Below, in pieces: positions 7,231-15,917 of a stretch of 56,361 bases of DNA. This stretch comes from Tissierella_B sp964485455 (GTDB lineage: Bacteria > Bacillota > Clostridia > Tissierellales > Tissierellaceae). Both the position numbers and the translations under genes were made by a program. How positions within the stretch are numbered: the stretch's first letter is position 1; every line of letters begins with the position of its first letter. Under the pieces are notes generated by a model, which had not been told where the DNA came from, searched no databases, and worked only from the letters and a program-made list of their open reading frames with translations. The DNA lies in the NCBI GenBank assembly GCA_964485455.1, contig CAZAJU010000002.1, forward strand, positions 1 to 56,361, given 5' to 3'.

Positions 7231-9339
7231 ATGACGAAAATCAGAGTTTATGAATTAGCAAAGGAATTAGATATAAGCAGTAAGGAACTCATAGAAAAGA
7301 TTGAGGAATTAAACATTAAAGTAGGCAGTCATATGAGTTCAATTGAATCAGAAGAAGCAGAGCTTATTAAGGAACTTCTTTTGGAAGATACAAAGAAAAT
7401 AGTCACGGAAGAAGTAAATATAGAAGAAGAAATTGAAGAAGAAATAGAAGAAAAAATCGAAGAGGAAAGCAAGAATAAGTCTGCGAAAGTAAAAACTAAT
7501 AAGAACAATAAGAATAAAAATAACAATGCAAATAACAATACAAATAATGTTGTTAAAGAGAAAGAATCAAAAAATAAAGAAAAAGGGGATGGTCTTATTA
7601 TAGATATAGAAGGCGATATAGTAGTTCGTGATTTAGCTGAAAAGATGGGAGTAAATGCATCTCAAATAATATCTAAGCTTATAGGTTTAGGAGTAATGGC
7701 TACTCAAAATCAAACCATAGATTCAGAAGTGGCTGCAATTGTAGCAGATGAATTTGGATTTAAAGTTAATGTATTGACTCCAGAAACTGAAGAAGATGAA
7801 TTCAATTTGGATTTTGAAGATGATCCAAAGGATTTACAACCTAGACCACCTGTAGTTACTGTAATGGGTCACGTTGACCACGGTAAAACATCCCTGCTAG
7901 ATGCAATTAGACACACAAGTGTTACTACAGGTGAAGCAGGAGGAATAACCCAACATATAGGAGCTTCAACAGTAAATGTAAATGGTAAGAAAATAGTTTT
8001 CCTAGATACACCAGGTCATGAAGCTTTTACAGCAATGAGAGCAAGAGGAGCTCAAGTAACTGATATTTCAATTCTTGTAGTTGCAGCTGACGATGGGGTT
8101 ATGCCTCAAACAATAGAAGCTATAGCTCACTCTAAAGCAGCAGGTGTTCCAATAATTGTTGCAATAAATAAAATAGATAAACCTTCTGCTGATTTAAGTA
8201 GAATTATGCAAGAGTTATCAGAAAATGGGTTAGTACCAGAGGACTGGGGTGGAGATACTATTACAGTTCCTGTATCTGCAAAACAAAGAATAGGAATCGA
8301 AGATATTCTAGAAATGATACTACTAGTTGCAGAAATGCAAGAGTTAAAGGCTAACCCTAATAGAGCGGCAGTAGGTACAATAATCGAGGCCCAACTAGAT
8401 AAAGGAAGGGGACCAGTAGCTTCTGTTCTAGTGCAAAAGGGAACATTAAAGGTTGGAGATATGGTTGTTTCTGGTACTGCAAGTGGAAGAATAAGAGCTA
8501 TGTTTGATGATAAGGGTAAGAAAGTAAAGAAGGCAACTCCTTCAATCCCTGTTCAAATCCTGGGTTTATCTGAAGTACCTAATTCTGGGGATCTTCTATA
8601 TGTAGTAGAGGATGAAAGAAAAGCTCGTAATATTGCAGATACTAGGAAAGATCAATTAAGAGAGCAACTTAAAATCACTCATAAGGTATCCTTAGATGAC
8701 TTGTTTGAAAGAATCAAACAAGGGGAAATTAAAGATTTAAATATCATAATTAAAGCAGATGGAAGAGGTTCTATAGAGGCATTGGCTCAATCATTAGAAA
8801 AGCTTGATACTAACGAGGTTAGAATAAATATAATCCATGGTGGTGTAGGTGGTATAACTGAAAATGATATAATGTTAGCATCAGCTTCCAATGCTATAGT
8901 AATTGGCTTTAATGTAAGACCTAATTTAAATGCTATTGAAATTTCCAGAAAAGAAGAAGTAGATATTAGAACTTACAGAGTAATATATGAAGCTATAGAA
9001 GATATACAAGCAGCAGTTAAGGGAATGCATGCTCCTAAAATAGTAGAAGAAGTTCTTGGCAGAGCGCAGATTAGACAGACATTTAGGTTGCCAAACGGAA
9101 CCTCAATAGGTGGTATTTATGTATTGAGTGGCAAGATTACTAGAAATGCTAAGGTAAGACTTCTAAGAGACGATGTAGTTAGATTTGATGGTAATGTATC
9201 ATCTCTTAAGAGATTTAAAGATGATGCTAAGGAAGTACTTACAGGATATGAAGCGGGCATTAGCTTAGAAAATTACAACGATCTTAAAGAAGGAGATACT
9301 TTAGAGGCATATATCCTTAAAGAAGTAGAAAACAAATAG
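7231..9339 (+). CDS. infB: Translation initiation factor IF-2
   Basis: GTPase that brings fMet-tRNA to the 30S subunit. The 702 aa protein has an N-terminal helical domain (residues 1-50), a low-complexity charged linker rich in Glu then Lys/Asn (about 60-120), a second IF2-N domain (about 130-185), and the G domain with GHVDHGKTS, the DTPGHEAF switch motif and NKID. Domains II, III and IV follow up to the C terminus. The poly-Asn/Lys linker matches the AT-rich composition. An SD (AGGAGGTG) precedes the ATG. Confidence 0.97.
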   Translation: MTKIRVYELAKELDISSKELIEKIEELNIKVGSHMSSIESEEAELIKELLLEDTKKIVTEEVNIEEEIEEEIEEKIEEESKNKSAKVKTNKNNKNKNNNANNNTNNVVKEKESKNKEKGDGLIIDIEGDIVVRDLAEKMGVNASQIISKLIGLGVMATQNQTIDSEVAAIVADEFGFKVNVLTPETEEDEFNLDFEDDPKDLQPRPPVVTVMGHVDHGKTSLLDAIRHTSVTTGEAGGITQHIGASTVNVNGKKIVFLDTPGHEAFTAMRARGAQVTDISILVVAADDGVMPQTIEAIAHSKAAGVPIIVAINKIDKPSADLSRIMQELSENGLVPEDWGGDTITVPVSAKQRIGIEDILEMILLVAEMQELKANPNRAAVGTIIEAQLDKGRGPVASVLVQKGTLKVGDMVVSGTASGRIRAMFDDKGKKVKKATPSIPVQILGLSEVPNSGDLLYVVEDERKARNIADTRKDQLREQLKITHKVSLDDLFERIKQGEIKDLNIIIKADGRGSIEALAQSLEKLDTNEVRINIIHGGVGGITENDIMLASASNAIVIGFNVRPNLNAIEISRKEEVDIRTYRVIYEAIEDIQAAVKGMHAPKIVEEVLGRAQIRQTFRLPNGTSIGGIYVLSGKITRNAKVRLLRDDVVRFDGNVSSLKRFKDDAKEVLTGYEAGISLENYNDLKEGDTLEAYILKEVENK

Positions 9340-9349
9340 AGGTGTTAGT

Positions 9350-9718
9350 ATGAATATTAAAAGAATCAATAGAATCTCTGAAGAAGTAAGAAAAGTTGTA
9401 TCAGACTTAGTATTAAATGAAATAAAAGATCCAAGGATTGGACATATGACTACAGTTACAAGGGTGGAAGTAACTAGAGATTTAAGTTTTGCTAAAATCT
9501 ATGTCTCAGTTTTGGGAGATGAACAAGAAAAAGAGAACACTCTTTTAGGACTTAATAGTGCCAAGGGTTTTATCAGAAAGGAAATAGGTGCAAGAATTGA
9601 TCTAAGACATGCACCAGAACCACGTTTCTTTTTAGATGAATCCATAGAAAAAGCAATTGAAATGTCTAAGTTAATAGCAGATGTAAATAAGGATATTAAG
9701 GTTGAAAAAGATGAATAG
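9350..9718 (+). CDS. rbfA: Ribosome-binding factor A
   Basis: KH-type 30S maturation factor important for late 16S processing. The 122 aa protein shows the family features RINRISEEVRKVVSDLV, NEIKDPRIG, and DLSFAKIYVSVLGD. It lies 10 bases after infB and overlaps the following nrnA-like gene, so it is part of the same operon. Confidence 0.94.
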   Translation: MNIKRINRISEEVRKVVSDLVLNEIKDPRIGHMTTVTRVEVTRDLSFAKIYVSVLGDEQEKENTLLGLNSAKGFIRKEIGARIDLRHAPEPRFFLDESIEKAIEMSKLIADVNKDIKVEKDE

Positions 9719-10667
9719 TACTATAAGTCAAGCTATTGATCTTATTAAAGCATCAGATGAGATATATATAATTTCTCATACAAGTCCTGATGGGGATAAT
9801 GTAGGTTCAATTTTAGCTATGGGATTAGCTCTTAAGAAGATAGGAAAGAAGATTAAGATCATTAAATCTGATATCATTCCTTCGGATTATCAATTTCTTC
9901 CTCATATAGATATAATTCAAGAATACGATGAAAAGAGCATAGATCTATTAATAGTTTTAGATTGTAGCGATATAGAAAGACTTGGCAAGTTAAAGTATAT
10001 AATTTCTAAGTCAACTAAGGTTATTAATATAGATCACCATGTGAGCAATACAGCCTTTGCTGACTACAACATTGTAGATAGCAAGGCTTGTGCTACCGGT
10101 GAGATAGTTTATTCTTTTCTAGAGAAAATGGGTATTGAAATTGATGAGGAAATTGCTACCTGTATCTATACAGCTATTAATACTGATACAGGTAGTTTTA
10201 TGTATGAAAGTGTTACTGATAAAACACACGAAATCGCAGCAGACCTACTGAGAAAGGGTATAAACAAGAAAAAAATAGTATTAAATCTCTATCAAAGTAG
10301 GAGTATGGAAAGAACAAATCTTTTCATAGATTGTCTATCAACCTTCAAAACGTACTATGATAATAAAATTGCTGTTGTTAAGGTAACTCAAGATATGTTA
10401 AAAAAGGCCAATGCCCAAATGGAGGATACTGAAGGTATAATATCCTTTGTAAAGGATACTAAAGGCGTAGAAGTGGCTTGCCTATTAAAGGAAAACAATG
10501 AAGGAATTATTAAGATAAGTCTAAGAAGTAAAGAATATGTAGATGTTTCAAAAGTATGTTCAGAATTTAATGGAGGCGGACATATTAGAGCAGCTGGCTG
10601 TAGTCTAAATGTTGATATCGAATCTGCCGAAAAAATAATAGTACAAAAGCTCATAGATATGTGGTGA
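9711..10667 (+). CDS. nrnA: DHH/DHHA1 phosphoesterase, NrnA-like oligoribonuclease/pAp phosphatase
   Basis: Cytoplasmic DHH-family enzyme that degrades short RNA oligomers and dephosphorylates pAp. Motifs seen are SHTSPDGDNVGS (motif I), VLDCSD (motif II), IDHHVSN (the DHH motif), and the C-terminal DHHA1 motif GGGHIRAAGCS. The ATG at 9711 overlaps the end of rbfA by 8 bases; an upstream TTG at 9702 is less likely. The protein is 318 aa, close to B. subtilis NrnA, and the rbfA-nrnA-truB order is common in Clostridia. Confidence 0.9.
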   Translation: MNSTISQAIDLIKASDEIYIISHTSPDGDNVGSILAMGLALKKIGKKIKIIKSDIIPSDYQFLPHIDIIQEYDEKSIDLLIVLDCSDIERLGKLKYIISKSTKVINIDHHVSNTAFADYNIVDSKACATGEIVYSFLEKMGIEIDEEIATCIYTAINTDTGSFMYESVTDKTHEIAADLLRKGINKKKIVLNLYQSRSMERTNLFIDCLSTFKTYYDNKIAVVKVTQDMLKKANAQMEDTEGIISFVKDTKGVEVACLLKENNEGIIKISLRSKEYVDVSKVCSEFNGGGHIRAAGCSLNVDIESAEKIIVQKLIDMW

Positions 10668-10671
10668 TAAA

Positions 10672-11556
10672 ATGGATGGAGTAATAAATTTTTTTAAACC
10701 AAGAGGAATGACATCTCATGATGCTGTTTACTTTTTTAGGAGATTACTTAAAACTAAAAAGATTGGACATACTGGAACATTAGATCCTAACGCAACAGGA
10801 GTTCTACCAATCTGTATTGGGAAAGCTACTAGAGTCAGTGAATATCTACTAGGGGTAGATAAGGAGTATATAGGTGAGCTACATCTAGGAATAGCAACTG
10901 ATACTGGAGATTCTGATGGTGTTGTTATAAATAAGTCGAATAAAAATGTTACAGAAGTTGAAATTAGGGAAGCCTTTAGTAAATTTAGAGGCAATATACT
11001 CCAAGTACCTCCAATGTATTCTGCCTTGAAGGTAGATGGAAAGAAGCTTTATGAACTAGCTAGAGAAGGTAAATCAATTGAAAGAACTCCAAGAGAAGTA
11101 AATATTAAAAGTCTAACTATAATGGATATTAATGATAGGGAAATAATTTTTAAGACTAGGTGTTCTAGGGGCACATATATTAGAACATTGTGTGAGGACA
11201 TAGGAAATGAGCTTGGTACTTATGGATATATGTCATACTTAATAAGAACTGGGGTGGGAAATTTTAGCATTGAAAATGCATATGGAATAGAAACCCTTAA
11301 AAATATGGAAACGGATCAAATATTAAATTTACTTGTGCCTATGGATGAAGCAATTTCCCACATAGATAAAATTATAGTACCAGATGGTTTTTATGCTAGA
11401 TTGATAAATGGTGCATTAATTCCAGTAGGAGATAATTATTCAAAATCATTGGATAGGATATTTAGAGTCTACTGCCATGAAGAATTTATTGGAATTGGTA
11501 AGATATTGTTAAAAGATGATATTCTCTATTTAAAAATGGATAAAGTACTGTTATAG
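10672..11556 (+). CDS. truB: tRNA pseudouridine(55) synthase
   Basis: Makes the universal pseudouridine 55 in the T loop of tRNAs. The catalytic motif GHTGTLDPNATGVLPICIG contains the catalytic Asp. Also typical are PPMYSALKVDGKKLYELAR and CSRGTYIRTLCEDIG. The protein has 294 aa with a C-terminal PUA-like region. It starts 4 bases after the nrnA stop and is followed by ribF, the standard truB-ribF pair. Confidence 0.96.
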   Translation: MDGVINFFKPRGMTSHDAVYFFRRLLKTKKIGHTGTLDPNATGVLPICIGKATRVSEYLLGVDKEYIGELHLGIATDTGDSDGVVINKSNKNVTEVEIREAFSKFRGNILQVPPMYSALKVDGKKLYELAREGKSIERTPREVNIKSLTIMDINDREIIFKTRCSRGTYIRTLCEDIGNELGTYGYMSYLIRTGVGNFSIENAYGIETLKNMETDQILNLLVPMDEAISHIDKIIVPDGFYARLINGALIPVGDNYSKSLDRIFRVYCHEEFIGIGKILLKDDILYLKMDKVLL

Positions 11557-11564
11557 GTGATAGA

Positions 11565-12476
11565 ATGGAAATATTAAGTGTTGACGACAATAAGGAGCCA
11601 ATATTCAAAACGGCAATTGCTCTTGGTAATTTCGATGGTGTACATCTAGGTCATCAAGAGTTAATAAAGGAAATGATAAAAATTGCTAAAAAAAATGGAT
11701 ATACAAGTTCCGTACTTATGTTTGATAATCATACAAAATCGGTTATAGATGGAAAGGGACCTTCTCTGATTACCTGTAAAAAACAAAGATATGATATTAT
11801 ACAAGCCCTTGGAGTGGATTTAGTATACACCATGGAATTTAATCAATATATCATGAAGTTATCTCCGGAGGAATTTGTGACCAAGGTTTTGATAGAAAAA
11901 CTAAATGTAAAAGCTGTAGTTGTAGGAAACGACTATAGATTTGGTTATATGGCATGCGGTGACTCACAAACCCTTAGGGAACTTGGAAGAGAGTACGGTA
12001 TAGAAGTAAAGATTTTAGAACCCCTTTATATAGATGGTGAAATTGTTAGTAGCACAAGGGTAAGAAAATCCATTTTAAATGGCGATATTAAATTGGCTAA
12101 TAAACTTCTAGGAAGGAACTATTCAATAATGGGTAAAGTAGTTCAAGGAAAGAAAATTGGTAATAAGTTGGGTTTTCCTACTGCTAATATGGATCCACTC
12201 GGGAACTACGTACTTCCCAAGAATGGAGTTTATAGAACTGAAACCATTGTTGATGGTATTAAATACCTTAGTGTATCTAGTGTAGGCTATAATCCTACTT
12301 TTAGAGAGGATACTATTAAGATAGAGTCACATATACTTGGATTTGCTAGAAATATTTATGACTTGAATATCGAACTTATATTTATAGAATATCTCCGTGA
12401 TGAGAAGAAGTTCGATACTATTGAACTGTTAAAAGAACAGATATGGAAAGATGTAAAAAGAGTAATAGAAAATTAA
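11565..12476 (+). CDS. ribF: Bifunctional riboflavin kinase/FAD synthetase
   Basis: Converts riboflavin to FMN and then to FAD. The N-terminal adenylyltransferase domain carries ALGNFDGVHLGHQELI (about 18-33) and the SSTRVR motif. The C-terminal riboflavin kinase domain shows GKKIGNKLGFPTANM and NGVYRTE. The length of 303 aa is typical. It is the last gene of the rimP operon before the rpsO promoter region. Confidence 0.95.
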   Translation: MEILSVDDNKEPIFKTAIALGNFDGVHLGHQELIKEMIKIAKKNGYTSSVLMFDNHTKSVIDGKGPSLITCKKQRYDIIQALGVDLVYTMEFNQYIMKLSPEEFVTKVLIEKLNVKAVVVGNDYRFGYMACGDSQTLRELGREYGIEVKILEPLYIDGEIVSSTRVRKSILNGDIKLANKLLGRNYSIMGKVVQGKKIGNKLGFPTANMDPLGNYVLPKNGVYRTETIVDGIKYLSVSSVGYNPTFREDTIKIESHILGFARNIYDLNIELIFIEYLRDEKKFDTIELLKEQIWKDVKRVIEN

Positions 12477-12497
12477 AGATATTCCAAGAGATGCTTA

Positions 12498-12526
12498 TTT
12501 ACAAATTAAGCTCATTATGATAGTAT
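12498..12526 (+). promoter_or_regulatory. Sigma-A type promoter of rpsO
   Basis: -35 TTTACA (12498-12503), 17-base spacer, -10 TAGTAT (12521-12526), about 90 bases before rpsO. It explains how rpsO is expressed independently of the ribF operon. Confidence 0.55.
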
Positions 12527-12533
12527 ATTTATG

Positions 12534-12602
12534 TTAAAGATTACCTCTTGCTAAGTTTATCGTTCCTCAGCGACTACTTTGCATCAGGTGTATAAAAAAA
12601 TA
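12534..12602 (+). ncRNA. Candidate rpsO leader (possible S15 autoregulatory RNA)
   Basis: The leader can pair GATTACCT (from about 12539) with the AGGT of CATCAGGTG (about 12582-12590), closing a multi-stem structure in which GCTAAG and CTCAGC form an inner stem with one mismatch. Ribosomal protein S15 regulates its own mRNA through a structured leader in several Firmicutes, so position and shape fit. I cannot match it to a covariance model by eye, so this remains a candidate. Confidence 0.4.
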
Positions 12603-12614
12603 GGAGGTGCTACT

Positions 12615-12881
12615 ATGTTAGCAAAAGAATTAAAGGATCAAATTATTGAAGATTACAAATTACATGAAGGTGATACTGGTTCACCAGAGGTGCAAATTGC
12701 ACTTTTAACTTACAGAATCAATTCATTGAATGAGCATTTAAAATCACACAAAAAAGACCATCATTCAAGAAGAGGATTATTGAAAATGGTAGGTCAAAGA
12801 AGAGGACTTATGAAGTACCTACAAAACAGTGATATTGCAAGATATCGTTCTTTAATTGAAAAATTAGGCATCAGAGGTTAA
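12615..12881 (+). CDS. rpsO: 30S ribosomal protein S15
   Basis: The 88 aa protein begins MLAKELKDQIIEDYKLHEGD and contains the family signature TGSPEVQIALLTYRI and the 16S-binding stretch HKKDHHSRRGLLKMVGQRR. ATG 12615 is chosen over the longer frame because GGAGGTG ends 5 bases upstream and S15 is always about 88-89 residues. rpsO is followed by pnp, the near-universal pair. Confidence 0.97.
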   Translation: MLAKELKDQIIEDYKLHEGDTGSPEVQIALLTYRINSLNEHLKSHKKDHHSRRGLLKMVGQRRGLMKYLQNSDIARYRSLIEKLGIRG

Positions 12882-12883
12882 TA

Positions 12884-12910
12884 AGAGCGGGTTCTCCCGC
12901 TCTATTAGTT
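12884..12910 (+). terminator. Terminator between rpsO and pnp
   Basis: AGAGCGGG (12884-12891), loop TTCT, CCCGCTCT (12896-12903), then ATTAGTTT. A strong GC-rich stem with a weak U tract, so partial readthrough into pnp is plausible. Confidence 0.7.
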
Positions 12911-12954
12911 TATCAGGATGAATTTATGAAATGTAATATAATATTTTTTAAATA

Positions 12955-12980
12955 TTAGGATAATATATCCTAAAAGGAGG
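12955..12980 (+). promoter_or_regulatory. Hairpin abutting the pnp ribosome binding site
   Basis: TTAGGATA (12955-12962), loop ATA, TATCCTAA (12966-12973), immediately followed by the SD AAGGAGG (12974-12980) and ATG at 12987. The stem ends exactly where the SD begins, so it could influence ribosome access or transcript stability. PNPase autoregulates through its 5' leader in E. coli; whether that applies here is unknown. Confidence 0.45.
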
Positions 12981-12986
12981 TATTCG

Positions 12987-15110
12987 ATGGAAAAAAGGTT
13001 CCAATACAAACTAGCTGGAAGAGACCTTACAGTTACAATAGGAAAAGTTGCTGAGCAAGCCGGTGGTTCATGTCTAGTGCAATACGGAGATACAGTTGTT
13101 TTAGCTACAGCTACTTCATCTAAACAGCCAAGAGAAGGAATTGATTTCTTCCCACTAAGCGTAGATTATGAGGAGAAATTATATTCAGTAGGAAAGATTC
13201 CAGGTGGTTTTATAAAAAGAGAAGGAAGACCTAGTGAAAAAGCTATTCTTACATCTAGATTGATCGACAGACCAATTCGTCCACTATTCCCAGATGGTTA
13301 TAGAAATGATGTTCAGGTTATAACTACAGTTTTGTCCGTAGACCAAGACAACAGCCCTGAAATAACAGCTATGATAGGCTCTTCTATAGCTTTATCTATT
13401 TCTAACATACCATTTAATGGTCCTACAGGCTCAATTCATATGGGTTTAGTAGATGGCAAACTTATAGTAAATCCAATAGCATCAGAAAGGGATAAATCTG
13501 ACATAAACCTAACAGTGTCAGGTACTAAAGATGCAATTATGATGGTTGAAGCAGGTGCCAATATAGTTTCAGAAAAGACTATGTTAGATGCAATATTGGC
13601 TGCTCATGAAGAGATAAAAAAGATTTGTGATTTTATCGAAGGTATTGCTAAAGAATGTGGCAAGGAAAAAACTGAATTTAAAGTTTTTATGCCTAATAAA
13701 GAGATAGATGAAAAAATTAGAAGTTATGGTACAGAGAAGCTTTGTCGTGCAGTAAATACTGTTGAGAAGCAGGAAAGAGAGAATAATATTACCGAAGTAT
13801 CTAATGAAATAAAGGAAAAATTCCTTGAAGAATATCCAGAAAATGCTAAGGATATTTCAGAGATAATTGAAAATATAATTAAAGAGGAAGTAAGACGTCT
13901 TATTCTAGAAGAAGGTATTAGACCTGATAATAGACAAATGGATGAAATCAGAAAGATAACGACGGATGTAGGGATATTACCTAGAACTCATGGCTCAGGT
14001 TTATTTACACGAGGTCAGACACAAGTCCTAACTATTGCAACTCTTGGTGCTAAAAGTGATGTACAGATAATTGATGGACTTGGTGACGATGAATCCAAAC
14101 GTTATATGCACCACTATAATTTCCCACCTTATTCAGTTGGAGAAGCTAGACCTATGAGAGGTCCAGGAAGAAGGGAAATAGGACATGGGGCCCTTGCAGA
14201 ACGTGCTCTAGAGCCTGTTATTCCTACTGTAGATGATTTTCCATATACTATAAGACTAGTTTCTGAAGTATTGAGTTCAAATGGTTCTTCATCACAAGGA
14301 AGCGTCTGTGGTAGTACATTAGCCTTATTGGATGCAGGTGTACCAATCAAAGCTCCTGTTGCTGGTATTGCAATGGGACTTATAAAGACCGATGAAAAAG
14401 TAGCAATTCTTTCAGATATTCAAGGACTTGAAGATCACCTAGGAGATATGGATTTCAAAGTAGCTGGAACTAAAGAAGGCATAACTGCTATACAAATGGA
14501 TATAAAAATAGCAGGTATAGATGAAAAGATTTTAGTAGAAGCATTAGAAAAAGCTAGACTAGGAAGATTATTTATTCTTGATAAAATGGCAGAAACTATA
14601 ACAACTCCTAGAGAAGAAGTATCCCAATATGCACCTAAAATCTATACTATGCAGGTAAATCCTGATAAAATTAGAGACATCATAGGACCAGGTGGAAAAG
14701 TTATAAATAAGATAATCGATGAAACTGGTGTTAAGATTGATATCGATGATGATGGCAAGGTAATGATAGCTGCTGTAAATGCAGAAGATGGTAAAAAAGC
14801 AGTTAGCTTGATTACTAACATCGTTAAGGAAGTAGAAGCAGGAGAAATTTATCTTGGTAAAGTAACTAGAGTAACTACCTTTGGCGCATTTGTGGATGTT
14901 CTTAACGGAAAAGAAGGCTTAGTTCACATTTCCCAACTTGCTAGGGAAAGAGTAGCAAAAGTTGAAGATGTAGTCAAGGTTGGAGATGAAATAATGGTTA
15001 AAGTCATGGAAATTGATAATCAAGGTCGAATCAATCTATCCAGAAAAGCTCTTTTACCAGAAGAACCTAAGGAAAAGCCGCAGAAAGAAGAAAAAACTGA
15101 AGAAGAATAA
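12987..15110 (+). CDS. pnp: Polyribonucleotide nucleotidyltransferase (PNPase)
   Basis: Phosphorolytic 3'-5' exoribonuclease of RNA decay. The 707 aa protein has two RNase PH-like domains (about 1-210 and 310-540), the second with the active-site region DHLGDMDFKVAGTKEG, then a KH domain (RDIIGPGGKVINKIID) and an S1 domain (EIYLGKVTRVTTFGAFVDVL). It ends in a short charged tail. The other major RNase of the window, RNase Y, is at 29.2 kb. Confidence 0.97.
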   Translation: MEKRFQYKLAGRDLTVTIGKVAEQAGGSCLVQYGDTVVLATATSSKQPREGIDFFPLSVDYEEKLYSVGKIPGGFIKREGRPSEKAILTSRLIDRPIRPLFPDGYRNDVQVITTVLSVDQDNSPEITAMIGSSIALSISNIPFNGPTGSIHMGLVDGKLIVNPIASERDKSDINLTVSGTKDAIMMVEAGANIVSEKTMLDAILAAHEEIKKICDFIEGIAKECGKEKTEFKVFMPNKEIDEKIRSYGTEKLCRAVNTVEKQERENNITEVSNEIKEKFLEEYPENAKDISEIIENIIKEEVRRLILEEGIRPDNRQMDEIRKITTDVGILPRTHGSGLFTRGQTQVLTIATLGAKSDVQIIDGLGDDESKRYMHHYNFPPYSVGEARPMRGPGRREIGHGALAERALEPVIPTVDDFPYTIRLVSEVLSSNGSSSQGSVCGSTLALLDAGVPIKAPVAGIAMGLIKTDEKVAILSDIQGLEDHLGDMDFKVAGTKEGITAIQMDIKIAGIDEKILVEALEKARLGRLFILDKMAETITTPREEVSQYAPKIYTMQVNPDKIRDIIGPGGKVINKIIDETGVKIDIDDDGKVMIAAVNAEDGKKAVSLITNIVKEVEAGEIYLGKVTRVTTFGAFVDVLNGKEGLVHISQLARERVAKVEDVVKVGDEIMVKVMEIDNQGRINLSRKALLPEEPKEKPQKEEKTEEE

Positions 15111-15117
15111 ATTAATT

Positions 15118-15149
15118 CATGGACCAAATGGTTCATGTTTTATTTTTTG
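15118..15149 (+). terminator. Intrinsic terminator after pnp
   Basis: CATGGACC (15118-15125), loop AAAT, GGTTCATG (15130-15137, one G-U pair), then TTTTATTTTTTG. It ends the rpsO-pnp unit. Confidence 0.8.
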
Positions 15150-15196
15150 TATATATTAGCTCTCCTTGAATATACATAAATAGAAGGAGGGATAAC

Positions 15197-15904
15197 ATGA
15201 AGTTTTTTATTGTAAGTAAAAAAATGGTGGCTATAATAGCCATAGCACTAGTGGTAATAGTAGTAGGTTTATTGATTTTTGCTTTTTCATTTAAAGGCAA
15301 GGAGGTTTATAAGGAGGATATCTATTACAAAGGGACTAGGAAGGATAAGATTATCGCTTTTGTAGTCAATGTAGACTGGGGAAATGATTATATAGTTCCT
15401 ATGTTGGATATTTTTAAATCTAAGGATATTCAAATATCATTCTTTCCAACAGGAAGATGGGCTGAAAAAAATCCTGAGCTTGTAAAACGAATCTTTGAAA
15501 GTGGACATGAAATTGGGAATCATGGATTCTCCCATAAAGACTATAGTAAGTTGAGTTATGAAGAAAATAAGAATGAGATTAGTAAGGGAAAACAAGTCTT
15601 GGAAGAAATAACTGGACAAACTCCTAGTCTTTTTGGACCACCATCCGGTGCATACAATGAATATACACTTAAAGCTGTAAATGACTTGAATAATAAATTA
15701 ATTCTATGGAGTATAGATACAGTAGATTGGAGAGAGGATGCAACTGCAGAATTAATTTTTAAAAGGGTCGCTGAAAAAGCAGAAAGCTCAGCTATAGTTC
15801 TTATGCATCCTACAGCGAATACAGTTAAGGCCTTGCCTGAAATTATTAATTATCTATTTAAAAATGGATATAAAATTGGTACAATAAGTGATGTAATATC
15901 TTAA
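15197..15904 (+). CDS. Polysaccharide deacetylase (NodB-fold) family protein, YlxY/PdaB-like
   Basis: The 235 aa protein starts with a short cytoplasmic stretch and one strong hydrophobic segment (about residues 10-31), so it is membrane anchored or secreted. The NodB-like domain follows: HxxxH metal motif GNHGFSH (His109 and His113), GPPSGAY in place of RPPxG, and LMHPT near the end. Its place after pnp and before an M16 peptidase is that of B. subtilis ylxY. The first catalytic motif reads VNVDWG instead of TFDDG, with Asn58 at the expected general-base Asp position, so activity is uncertain. Confidence 0.85.
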   Translation: MKFFIVSKKMVAIIAIALVVIVVGLLIFAFSFKGKEVYKEDIYYKGTRKDKIIAFVVNVDWGNDYIVPMLDIFKSKDIQISFFPTGRWAEKNPELVKRIFESGHEIGNHGFSHKDYSKLSYEENKNEISKGKQVLEEITGQTPSLFGPPSGAYNEYTLKAVNDLNNKLILWSIDTVDWREDATAELIFKRVAEKAESSAIVLMHPTANTVKALPEIINYLFKNGYKIGTISDVIS

Positions 15905-15917
15905 AGTGGAGGAAATA

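Noticed and set aside
7440..7570. Low-complexity Glu and Asn/Lys tracts in infB as a repeat element
   Set aside because: They are in frame and match the variable linker of IF-2; this is ordinary for AT-rich genomes.
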